38,204 bases of DNA from contig JACQFN010000005.1 of the NCBI GenBank assembly GCA_016200045.1, positions 1 to 38,204 on the forward strand, in the 5' to 3' direction. Position numbers and translations under genes: made by a program. This document shows, in pieces, positions 8,591 to 14,669 of this stretch. Under the pieces are notes generated by a model, which had not been told where the DNA came from, made no database searches, and saw only the letters and a program-made list of their open reading frames with translations. The stretch's first letter is position 1. Each line of letters begins with the position of its first letter. This DNA is from Nitrososphaerota archaeon (GTDB lineage: Archaea; Thermoproteota; Nitrososphaeria; Nitrososphaerales; Gagatemarchaeaceae).

Positions 8591-9507
8591 CTCGAGATGG
8601 CCTCCAGAATCTGTCTTCCTCCTAACCTGAGGAGTTGGTCGGCGAAGTCCTCCCCCGCGGCCGTAGGGTCAGAAGACGAGGCCTCAGAAACATGTCTGAC
8701 GACCTGACTCCCATCAGGACTGAGCACGGCTCCGACGAGCTTCAGGCTTGGTTCTTCGAATGAGGCATGGAAGCCGACCGGGATGTCGCAATCTCCGCCA
8801 AGGCGAGTGGCGAACGAGCGCTCACATATGGAGACGATGTGTACAGCTTTGTCGTCCACTGCCTCGAGAAGCCTCAGTGTCGCTCGGTCGTCCTCTCTTG
8901 CTTCCAGCGCTATGGTGCCTTGGCAGGGGGCGGGGACCATCTCGTCGATGTCAAGGTACTCTGTAATCTCGTCGCGCCGGCCAAGCCTTTCGAGTCCGGC
9001 GGCTGCGATTACAATCCCATCGATTCCCAGTTCGGTCATCCTGCGGAGTCTTGTGTCAACGTTGCCGTGCAAGTCAGACACCCTGAGGTCCCTCCTCAGG
9101 GCCAACAGCTGGGCCTTTCTTCTGATGCTGCTGGTCCCCAAGGTGGCACCGGGTCTTAGCGAAGCAAGATCGGCTTTCTCTCTTGAGACGAGTGCGTCTC
9201 TAGGGTCGGCCCTGACCGGAGTGGCGGCTATCACTAACCCAGAGCCGAGATTCATTGGCAGGTCCTTCATGCTGTGAACGACGATGTCCACGGTTCCCTT
9301 CGCAAGCATGGTCTCCAGGTCCTCTGTGAAGGCTCCCTTGCCCTCGAGTTCGGCCCTCTTCTCCAGCGGGAGCCTGTCACCGAGCGTCATTACCGGGACG
9401 ACCTCGAGTTCGGTGGTCGGGTGATTCGCGCGAATGAGGCTGACGGCTATTTTGGTCTGGGCCATGGCAAGGCGGCTTGTGCGCGTGCCAATGCGGACCT
9501 TGGTCAA
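8587..9507 (-). CDS. hemC: porphobilinogen deaminase (hydroxymethylbilane synthase)
   Basis: This 306-residue enzyme polymerises four porphobilinogens to hydroxymethylbilane. IGTRTSRLAMAQT opens the protein, and VHSMKDLP (about 78-84) contains the conserved lysine-aspartate pair. LGTSSIRRKAQLLALRRDL supplies the substrate-binding arginines. Cys240 in RLGGDCDIPVG carries the dipyrromethane cofactor. The start is TTG at 9507, in a TTGA overlap with the hemA stop. Confidence 0.97.
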   Translation of the reverse strand: MTKVRIGTRTSRLAMAQTKIAVSLIRANHPTTELEVVPVMTLGDRLPLEKRAELEGKGAFTEDLETMLAKGTVDIVVHSMKDLPMNLGSGLVIAATPVRADPRDALVSREKADLASLRPGATLGTSSIRRKAQLLALRRDLRVSDLHGNVDTRLRRMTELGIDGIVIAAAGLERLGRRDEITEYLDIDEMVPAPCQGTIALEAREDDRATLRLLEAVDDKAVHIVSICERSFATRLGGDCDIPVGFHASFEEPSLKLVGAVLSPDGSQVVRHVSEASSSDPTAAGEDFADQLLRLGGRQILEAISS

Positions 9508-10724
9508 GAGGAGTCCTCCATGAAGACCGCACGAATGATACGGGACCTCTCCTCCTGCGGGAGGTCTGTCGACGACTCCTTGGCGAAGGCCGCTGGCCGC
9601 GCGAGAATCTTGCTTGTTATTCGCTTCCCCATCGCTTCAATGAGCCTCCTTTCTCGGTATGAAAGGGTCCGGAAGCTGCGGAGGACAGTTTCGGTCTCCT
9701 CCGTGCGGACCTGATCAGCCCACCTGAACAGTTGAGGTATCTCGGGCGAAAGTTTACTGGCCCTGAGCCACCTATCGAACCTTGACGCCTCTGCCTGGAC
9801 CATCTTTTCAACTCGGGCTGTTCCGGGGACTCGTCTGAGTCCGGCCATGGCGGACAGGTCGTCGAGGTCGAGGAGGCGGACTCCGGCCATGCTCCTGACT
9901 GATGGCTCGATGTTCCTGGGAAACCCGAGGTCTACTAACACCCGTCTTTTCCTGTCGGACAGGTCTCTGGCCTTGATCGAGAAACCCGGGTGACTCGTTG
10001 CGGATACGACGAGCTCCGACCTTCTGAGCACTTCGGGAATCGCGGGCCAGCTGACCAAGGAGGCACCCGCAAGGGCCTGGGGGAGTTCTGAACGGCGGCT
10101 TACCACGTGAATCTTGCTGCCTTCCAGGAGTGAGGCAACGATCTTCGACATCTTGCCCGTGCCTATCAGGAGAACATTACGGGGGGCGTGACCCAGCTCC
10201 TTCAGGGCGAGTTCAACGGCAAATTCGGCAACAGATGTCGAGGCTTCTCGATAGGCGGGCCGGACCCTCATGCCGGCGTTGACAGCTGCATCGAAAAGTG
10301 GAGAGAGCACGGCGCGAGAAGAGCCTGTCCTCTTCGCCTGCTTGCCGGCGGCCCTGAGCTGAACCAGTATCTGCCCGTCGCTCACCATCATGGAGTCTAG
10401 TCCCGCTGCCAATCGGAAGAGATGAGTGACGGCATCAGCACCCTCGTAGAAGTAGAGACGAGCTTCCCCTAGATTCGACTCTGCCCACTCATGGATTCGG
10501 CCGGCCGCGGCCCTCGGGTCCTCTGAAGAGAGCACGAGCTCCACCCGGTTACACGTCTTTAGAAGTGCCCACTCGCTGGCTGGCAGATTCATCCGCCACG
10601 GGCTGGACTCGAGAAGTCTCACGAGCCTTTCCCTGTATTCAATGGAGGAATTCTTGTGAGAACTCGTCACAATCAGAGGCGTAGCAAGAACCTTGCCTGG
10701 TCGGTGACTTGGTAGGAGTGGCAC
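9504..10724 (-). CDS. hemA: glutamyl-tRNA reductase
   Basis: This 406-residue protein is the first gene of the heme operon and makes glutamate-1-semialdehyde from glutamyl-tRNA-Glu with NADPH. The catalytic cysteine is Cys58 in LLKTCNRVELVLSS. The SHKNSSIEYRERL motif (about 22-34) is the family's SHKxxxxxxRE element, LFRLAAGLDSMMVSDGQILVQ follows at about 110-130, and the NADP domain has VLLIGTGKMSK. The C-terminal dimerisation helices extend to the end. The GTG at 10724 is the first possible start because an in-frame TAG lies two codons upstream. It adds about ten residues before the usual N-terminus. A TATA element lies at 10761-10773. Confidence 0.96.
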   Translation of the reverse strand: MPLLPSHRPGKVLATPLIVTSSHKNSSIEYRERLVRLLESSPWRMNLPASEWALLKTCNRVELVLSSEDPRAAAGRIHEWAESNLGEARLYFYEGADAVTHLFRLAAGLDSMMVSDGQILVQLRAAGKQAKRTGSSRAVLSPLFDAAVNAGMRVRPAYREASTSVAEFAVELALKELGHAPRNVLLIGTGKMSKIVASLLEGSKIHVVSRRSELPQALAGASLVSWPAIPEVLRRSELVVSATSHPGFSIKARDLSDRKRRVLVDLGFPRNIEPSVRSMAGVRLLDLDDLSAMAGLRRVPGTARVEKMVQAEASRFDRWLRASKLSPEIPQLFRWADQVRTEETETVLRSFRTLSYRERRLIEAMGKRITSKILARPAAFAKESSTDLPQEERSRIIRAVFMEDSS

Positions 10725-10760
10725 GAACTACGCTTCCGGACTTTGGCCCGGCCGCCACTT

Positions 10761-10773
10761 CTTTTATTTAACG
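10761..10773 (-). promoter_or_regulatory. probable TATA box of the heme operon
   Basis: The minus strand reads CGTTAAATAAAAG about 40 nt before the hemA GTG. It is the best archaeal TATA match in the gap and would place transcription start about 10-15 nt before hemA. Confidence 0.6.
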
Positions 10774-10814
10774 CTTGTTAGTATTTTGTTGTGGTCTGGA
10801 TTGGCCCCGTACTT

Positions 10815-10847
10815 TTTCGCTTTAGTGTTCGTTAAACGTTTCGCTTT
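10815..10847. repeat. direct repeat flanking a palindrome upstream of hemA
   Basis: TTTCGCTTT occurs at 10815-10823 and again at 10839-10847, 24 nt apart start to start. Between them lies the palindrome CGTTAAACG (10830-10838). The block sits about 45-85 bp upstream of the hemA TATA box, a plausible place for a regulator of the heme operon. No regulator is identified. Confidence 0.4.
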
Positions 10848-10860
10848 TTATTGGGAGAAT

Positions 10861-10982
10861 TGTCAATGCAGAACGGATTTGAACCAACCTACGCAGCCTC
10901 AGGTCCGACCCACGACTTCAGATGCCCTTTGCATGGAAGGTTAGCGGGCCCAGCGAATGACCCGAGCGAGTTCGATTCTTTG
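10861..10982. other. unassigned structured stretch between tRNA-Lys and hemA
   Basis: No protein-coding frame is credible here. On the minus strand it contains a T-arm-like GGTTCAAATCC (around 10876-10886), and AACCTACGCAG (10886-10896 on the plus strand) is perfectly complementary to CTGCGTAGGTT at 11122-11132 beyond the tRNA. A second GGGCCCGC (minus) repeats the end of tRNA-Lys. I could not fold it into a full cloverleaf. It may be a degenerate or heavily interrupted tRNA, another small RNA, or a repeat scar. Confidence 0.35.
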
Positions 10983-11087
10983 CGGGCCCGACGGGAATCG
11001 AACCCGTTGAGGGGCTTGCGCTGACCCTCGGGTTAAAAGCCCGATGCTCTACCTGATTGCTCTCTTTTCGAACTAAGCTACGGGCCC
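10983..11087 (-). tRNA. tRNA-Lys (anticodon UUU) with two non-canonical inserts
   Basis: A cloverleaf can be read once two segments are removed. The acceptor GGGCCCG (11087-11081) pairs perfectly with CGGGCCC (10990-10984), with discriminator G at 10983 and no encoded CCA. The anticodon arm is TCGGG-CTTTTAA-CCCGA, anticodon TTT, and the T-arm is ACGGG-TTCGATT-CCCGT. The D-loop holds about 16 extra nt (CGAAAAGAGAGCAATC) between GCTTAGTT and AGGTAGAGC. About 15 extra nt (AGCGCAAGCCCCTCA) lie between C48 and the T-stem. Without them the tRNA is 74 nt and all D-, anticodon- and T-stems pair. Both positions are non-canonical intron sites; exact splice points are uncertain. Confidence 0.88.
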
Positions 11088-11131
11088 GCCTCAGGGTTCC
11101 GAATGACTGAGCTATTTTACTCTGCGTAGGT

Positions 11132-11983
11132 TCAACGCAGCAGCTTTCGTGCGGCTGCCATGCTCCTTTTCATCCCTTCCAGGTCGTCGTATGGCGTCTC
11201 CATTATAATCGGCTTGTCTCTGATCCACCGGTGTTTTAGGAAGGCCCTAAGGCCCTGAGTTCCTATCTTCCCCTCGCCCACGAATTCATGTCTGTCCAAC
11301 TTCGCACCTAGTGTCCCTTTGGAATCGTTCAGGTGGACCACCTTCAGAAACTCATTGCCGACCGATTCGTTGAAGATTTCCATCGACCTTTCCACCGCGT
11401 CTTTGCTCGAGAGGTCGAACCCGGAGGCGAAAGCATGACAAGAATCAAAACAGACTCCGACCCTTTCCCTTTCTTCTACCTTGTCGATGATGAGACGTAG
11501 TTCCTCGAACCGCGAGCCAACGCTGTTCTTTTGCCCGGCCATGTTCTCCAGAAGGATGGTCGATTCCCCTGAACTCTGCGCGAGCGCCAGGTTACAGGCT
11601 TCGGCTACGTTTCTGACCCCCACCGCGATTCCACTCCCGAGATGACTCCCAAGATGGGCTACCAGGTAATCGACCGCCAAGGCATCGCACCGTTTGAGCT
11701 CTTCCTGGAGGGTATATCGGCTGATCTTCATCGTTGGCCCAAGCGGGGAGGCTAGATTGGGCAGGTACGGCATGTGGTCGACGATACGTCGGAACCCAGC
11801 CTCCTTCCGTTTCGTCTTGAACAGCTTGATAGTCTCATCAGCTAGGGGGTTGAACTTCCATTGGTTAGGATTCCTGGTGAATATCTGGAAGGTTGTGGCG
11901 CCTACTTCCGAAGCTCTGTCGACGGCCAGGTCGAGGGAGTCTGCAATCGAAACGTGGAGGCCAAGCATCGCCTCTCCTGGCAT
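11132..11983 (-). CDS. nfo: endonuclease IV (AP endonuclease)
   Basis: This protein of about 283 residues is a TIM-barrel apurinic/apyrimidinic endonuclease of base excision repair. It starts with GLHVSIADSLDLAVDRASEVGA and FQIFTRNPNQW. Metal-ligand motifs follow: VDHMPYLPNLAS, LVAHLGSHLGSG, ILLENMAGQ, VCFDSCHAFASGFDL, and the signature VVHLNDSKGTLGAKLDRHE with VGEGKIG. The outermost ATG is used (MPGEAML); the ATG five codons later is equally plausible. A CATAAA element on the minus strand about 33 nt before the ATG may be its TATA box. Its stop codon overlaps one arm of the inverted repeat around tRNA-Lys. Confidence 0.95.
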   Translation of the reverse strand: MPGEAMLGLHVSIADSLDLAVDRASEVGATTFQIFTRNPNQWKFNPLADETIKLFKTKRKEAGFRRIVDHMPYLPNLASPLGPTMKISRYTLQEELKRCDALAVDYLVAHLGSHLGSGIAVGVRNVAEACNLALAQSSGESTILLENMAGQKNSVGSRFEELRLIIDKVEERERVGVCFDSCHAFASGFDLSSKDAVERSMEIFNESVGNEFLKVVHLNDSKGTLGAKLDRHEFVGEGKIGTQGLRAFLKHRWIRDKPIIMETPYDDLEGMKRSMAAARKLLR

Positions 11984-12049
11984 TGTTAAAACAGGTGGAG
12001 GGTGGGTTTATGGGCCTTTCCGACCGAAACCCACACCTTCGCTATTCGT

Positions 12050-12460
12050 TTATCGCTTCTTGGTCTTCGTCGTCCTGGTTGCCTTGGATACCGTCGTGCT
12101 TCTGGCGGGGGCTGACCTGCGCCTGTAGTTGCGGGTCGGCTTCTTCGCGATCGATGGAGCTCCGAAGCTGCTAGACGTCGGCGGGGTGTATGTCACCGGT
12201 GCTGGGGCTGGCTGAACAGTCTCATACATTGGTGGGGCTGATGACGGAGCAGGCACGACCGCGACTGGCACATCCACGGTCGGTGTGTTTTTGGCCTGCT
12301 CCGTCGCTGTAGTGTAAGTCTTGAGTGACGCCACCGCAGCGCTCGATGCCTTTCTCCTCGGGTGTCCTAGGTAACCTCTCGGTGCAGCGTATAGCACTGC
12401 CACTGCGCCAACGCACGCCCCAAGCAAGACCGTCGCTAGTTCAAGGACCATTGTCAGCAT
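12050..12460 (-). CDS. small membrane-anchored protein with Pro/Thr-rich basic tail
   Basis: I do not recognise a family. The protein has about 136 residues: a single N-terminal hydrophobic segment (roughly residues 4-24, VLELATVLLGACVGAVAVLYAA), then a low-complexity tail rich in Pro, Ala, Thr and Ser that ends in a very basic stretch with several Arg/Lys runs. An outside or inside anchor with a nucleic-acid- or cell-wall-binding tail would fit, but this is speculation. The frame is open to 12529, but a TATA-like TTGTATATCA at 12501-12510 lies inside that extension, so I take the ATG at 12460 (or 12451). It is divergent from the gene at 12614. Confidence 0.6.
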   Translation of the reverse strand: MLTMVLELATVLLGACVGAVAVLYAAPRGYLGHPRRKASSAAVASLKTYTTATEQAKNTPTVDVPVAVVPAPSSAPPMYETVQPAPAPVTYTPPTSSSFGAPSIAKKPTRNYRRRSAPARSTTVSKATRTTKTKKR

Positions 12461-12500
12461 GATACGAGTCCTCGGGGCTCTTCTAAAGCGATGTCTAAGA

Positions 12501-12510
12501 TGATATACAA
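12501..12510 (-). promoter_or_regulatory. TATA box of the membrane-anchored protein gene
   Basis: TTGTATATCA on the minus strand, about 40 nt upstream of the ATG at 12460. It argues against the longer reading frame. Confidence 0.5.
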
Positions 12511-12579
12511 ACGCATCATCGATTATCAACCAATCGGGGGCGGTTCCGAACTCGACCAGCCGTCTCGGACGGGAGCGGA

Positions 12580-12587
12580 CTTATATC
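12580..12587 (+). promoter_or_regulatory. TATA box of the DUF6659-like gene
   Basis: CTTATATC lies about 30 nt before the ATG at 12614. It falls inside an upstream extension of that frame and so supports the shorter start. Confidence 0.55.
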
Positions 12588-12613
12588 TGCGGGGTCGAAT
12601 ATCGGAGGATGGT

Positions 12614-12991
12614 ATGATGCAGATTCAGTACGAGAAGGTCTGCACTGAGATGTACAAGTTCGACAGGAGGGTCAGGTTCGCTGCCATCCTGGACGACTCA
12701 GGGAGGCAGATAGCAGGGGGCATGAAGAGAGGCATCCCTCCGCTCGAGCCCCAGAGCGAGGACCTCAGGCTGATCGCGAACATCACGATTCAGCTCAGCA
12801 CCGACAAGACGTGGGACAAGTACTTCGGAAAGACGCAGTTCACGTTCATCAAGAGGGAGAAGCTGAACATACTAACCTTCTACATGGGCGGGAAACTCAT
12901 CCTCGTGTCGACGGAGCCCGACTTCACGCTCCAGCAGGCGCAGGACCTAAGGAACCAGATTGTAACCAATCACGCGGCGGAGTTCGGATAA
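12614..12991 (+). CDS. DUF6659-like small protein
   Basis: This protein of about 125 residues has a pattern I associate with a small family seen in Thaumarchaeota (DUF6659): CTEMYKFDRRVRFAAILDDSGRQIAGGMKRG near the start, then a PLEPQSEDLRLI segment, hydrophobic beta-rich stretches (FTFIKREKLNILTFYMGGKLILVST) and a closing helix. Function is unknown; the layout suggests a roadblock/profilin-like sensory fold. The frame extends upstream to 12491, but a TATA box at 12580-12587 and GGAGG at 12604-12608 just before ATGATG favour the start at 12614 or 12617. The family name is from memory. Confidence 0.65.
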   Translation: MMQIQYEKVCTEMYKFDRRVRFAAILDDSGRQIAGGMKRGIPPLEPQSEDLRLIANITIQLSTDKTWDKYFGKTQFTFIKREKLNILTFYMGGKLILVSTEPDFTLQQAQDLRNQIVTNHAAEFG

Positions 12992-13010
12992 AATAAGGGA
13001 TGAGTTAGGT

Positions 13011-13190
13011 CTACATCAGACCTAGCTCAGGGAACTTCGCCTGTTCGAGGCCCAGCTCCTTCTGGAGGGTGCGGATTCGCTCTGCGTATTTCCTCATGTC
13101 GGCCGCGTTCTTCTGGATCTTTGCCACCTTGTACCCTCTCCAGGCCTTCTTCAGGGCCCCCCATGTCTGACCCTTCGTGTACTGTGACAT
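13011..13190 (-). CDS. 59-residue charged helical protein
   Basis: This short gene begins MSQYTKGQTWGALKKAWRGY and ends FPELGLM. It is rich in Lys, Arg, Gln and Glu with heptad-like leucines (ERIRTLQKELGLEQ), so a mostly helical or coiled-coil protein is likely. I do not recognise a family. Support for a real gene is a good TATA box, GGCTTATATTCAAA on the minus strand at 13211-13224, which predicts a near-leaderless transcript at the ATG at 13190. It fills the gap convergent with the DUF6659-like gene, 19 nt from its stop. Confidence 0.6.
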   Translation of the reverse strand: MSQYTKGQTWGALKKAWRGYKVAKIQKNAADMRKYAERIRTLQKELGLEQAKFPELGLM

Positions 13191-13210
13191 GAGACAAACA
13201 CCCTTCGTCC

Positions 13211-13224
13211 TTTGAATATAAGCC
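13211..13224 (-). promoter_or_regulatory. TATA box of the 59-residue gene
   Basis: GGCTTATATTCAAA on the minus strand, centred about 27 nt before the ATG at 13190. Confidence 0.55.
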
Positions 13225-13265
13225 TTCGCGTCTCATGTAGAGGTTCTGTCCCATAGTCGAGGTGT

Positions 13266-13543
13266 CTAGTTCATCGTCCCGCTTGGGGTGGTGAGCGCAG
13301 CTTTCATCAGCGAAAGCCACTTGTTCTCTGCCTCGATTCCCACCCCCGCCCTCTGCGCTGGCGTCTGGTTCTCCAGCGCCGCGTGAGGCCACACGAAGTT
13401 ATAGTGAATCCGCGCTCCCTCGGCCAACGGGGTCTTCATCGTCTTCCAACCACGCTGAACTTTCACCCGTTCCCTCAGAGTCCCGTTGAGACGTTCAAGG
13501 GGATGCGGTTGTTGTTGGCGTGGGGTTTCTTGATTCCCGTCAT
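13266..13543 (-). pseudogene. DDE transposase C-terminal remnant
   Basis: The conceptual product contains ERLNGTLRERVKVQRGW, then HYNFVWPHAALENQTPAQRAG and NKWLSLMKAA. These match the catalytic-glutamate end of archaeal DDE transposases with an integrase-core domain (ERLNGTxRxRxKVxRG, YNFVRPHQAL, KTPAExAGI). Only about 90 residues of an expected 300 or more remain. The segment just upstream (TGIKKPHANNNRI) is in a different frame from ERLNGT, so there is also a frameshift near 13505. The remnant stops where the JAMM gene begins. No inverted repeats or target duplications could be recognised. Confidence 0.75.
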
Positions 13544-13561
13544 TCTCCCACGTCCAGGCCC

Positions 13562-13912
13562 TCACTCGGCCTGACTACGCCTGACCTCGAACGGCACTTT
13601 GTTGCCGTTGTGGTCGAAAACCCCTAGGCAAGACTCGTTCGCGTACGGATACCCCATGATCACCATGATCTTCCCTGAGGCATGAAGGAGGTCCTGGTGG
13701 GAAGGCTCGGCGACCCCCGAAGGGTGCGAATGGGCGACGCCGAGGTAGGAGAAATCCACCGGAAGCATCCACCAGTTGAAGGAGGAGTAGCCCTGTGAGT
13801 GCACGGCGGCGGGAGGGACGACGACCCCCGTGACTTCGACCACTCCTTTCTTCGACTTCCCCCTCAGGAGTAGAATCCCTTCTTCAGGGTACGCCATCCG
13901 GGAGTAGGACAT
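13562..13912 (-). CDS. JAMM/MPN-type metalloprotease-like protein
   Basis: This 116-residue protein carries the JAMM zinc motif: an early glutamate (PEEGILLLRG) followed by GVAHSHPSGVAEPSHQDL, which fits HxHP-x6-SxxD. Archaeal members remove ubiquitin-like modifiers (desampylase type) or act on similar substrates. A proteasome subunit gene lies nearby, but no ubiquitin-like gene is visible here. The first standard start is the ATG at 13912. However, the same frame upstream encodes IQKVVFESHVFDSLMSYSRMA, which looks like the missing first strand and helix of the fold, with no ATG, GTG or TTG before the in-frame TGA at 13973. Either an ATC at 13954 is used or the N-terminus has been lost. Confidence 0.75.
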   Translation of the reverse strand: MSYSRMAYPEEGILLLRGKSKKGVVEVTGVVVPPAAVHSQGYSSFNWWMLPVDFSYLGVAHSHPSGVAEPSHQDLLHASGKIMVIMGYPYANESCLGVFDHNGNKVPFEVRRSQAE

Positions 13913-13967
13913 CAGGCTGTCGAAGACATGGCTCTCAAAGACTACCTTCTGGATTGGCGAGGACGAC

Positions 13968-14555
13968 TCACCTCAGGGAGCGGACGAAGTTGCCGACGAG
14001 CCGGAGGCCGTCGGGGTTCGCCTCGGTGTACCGCTCAGGATGGGACTGGACGCCATAGAGCGGCAGGTTCCTGTGCCTCATTCCAGCAATCGAGCTTGTA
14101 GCGCTCTTCGCAATGAGCTCAAACCCGACGGGAAGCGACTCGACCACCTGGTGCCTGGACTCCAGCAACATGGTCTGCCTAGGGAGGCCCTGGAAAAGGG
14201 GGTCGTCCGTCAGCAATTCTGTGCGAACGAATTCGAGAACATGTTGTTTGTCCTCGACCACCCTCGACCCGAAGGCGACAGCCATGAGCTGGTGGCCGTA
14301 ACAGATTCCAAGGATAGGGGCCTTCGACTCCCTTATGGACTCGATTTCCTTTGCGAACTTGACGAGGGCGGAAGGCTTCGATGCCATGTCCGGGGAACCG
14401 CTCAGGGCCACACCATCAAACGAACTGAATTTTCCCGGGGATACGTCTGTCCAGTCGGCCTTCTCGACGGCCGCGCCTCCGTCCTCCAGGGCTTTCACGA
14501 GCCTTACGAAACGCTCCGTAGCCGGATAGTTGTTCACCGCGAGGATACTTGGCAA
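13968..14555 (-). CDS. class I glutamine amidotransferase
   Basis: This 195-residue protein has the triad glutaminase fold. The nucleophile is Cys85 in LGICYGHQLMAVAFGS, and the histidine and glutamate are in YGVQSHPERYTE near residue 172. The oxyanion strand is probably VALSGSPDM. It resembles the stand-alone glutaminase subunit of archaeal GMP synthase (GuaA-A) and related amidotransferases. Because no synthetase subunit is adjacent and the sequence departs from typical GuaAa, I leave the acceptor open. The start is TTG at 14555. A TTCATATCA element on the minus strand near 14575-14590 may be its promoter. It is divergent from psmA. Confidence 0.8.
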   Translation of the reverse strand: MPSILAVNNYPATERFVRLVKALEDGGAAVEKADWTDVSPGKFSSFDGVALSGSPDMASKPSALVKFAKEIESIRESKAPILGICYGHQLMAVAFGSRVVEDKQHVLEFVRTELLTDDPLFQGLPRQTMLLESRHQVVESLPVGFELIAKSATSSIAGMRHRNLPLYGVQSHPERYTEANPDGLRLVGNFVRSLR

Positions 14556-14619
14556 CTTCGTGACTGGCGCCTTTGTTTCTGATATGAACTTTCAGTAAAT
14601 CTTCGAGTCCGGCAAAAGG

Positions 14620-14628
14620 GTTTATAAC
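14620..14628 (+). promoter_or_regulatory. TATA box of the proteasome/exosome operon
   Basis: GTTTATAAC lies about 45 nt before the psmA TTG start. An AAGGAG at 14651-14656 follows as the likely ribosome-binding site. Confidence 0.7.
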
Positions 14629-14669
14629 CAGACGACCGCGCGTCGGACAAAAGGAGCAAAGAAAACAAC

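Noticed and set aside
10861-10945. A second complete tRNA on the minus strand
   Set aside because: A T-arm-like GGTTCAAATCC is present, but its stem pairs poorly and no D-arm or anticodon arm could be placed; reported only as an unexplained stretch.
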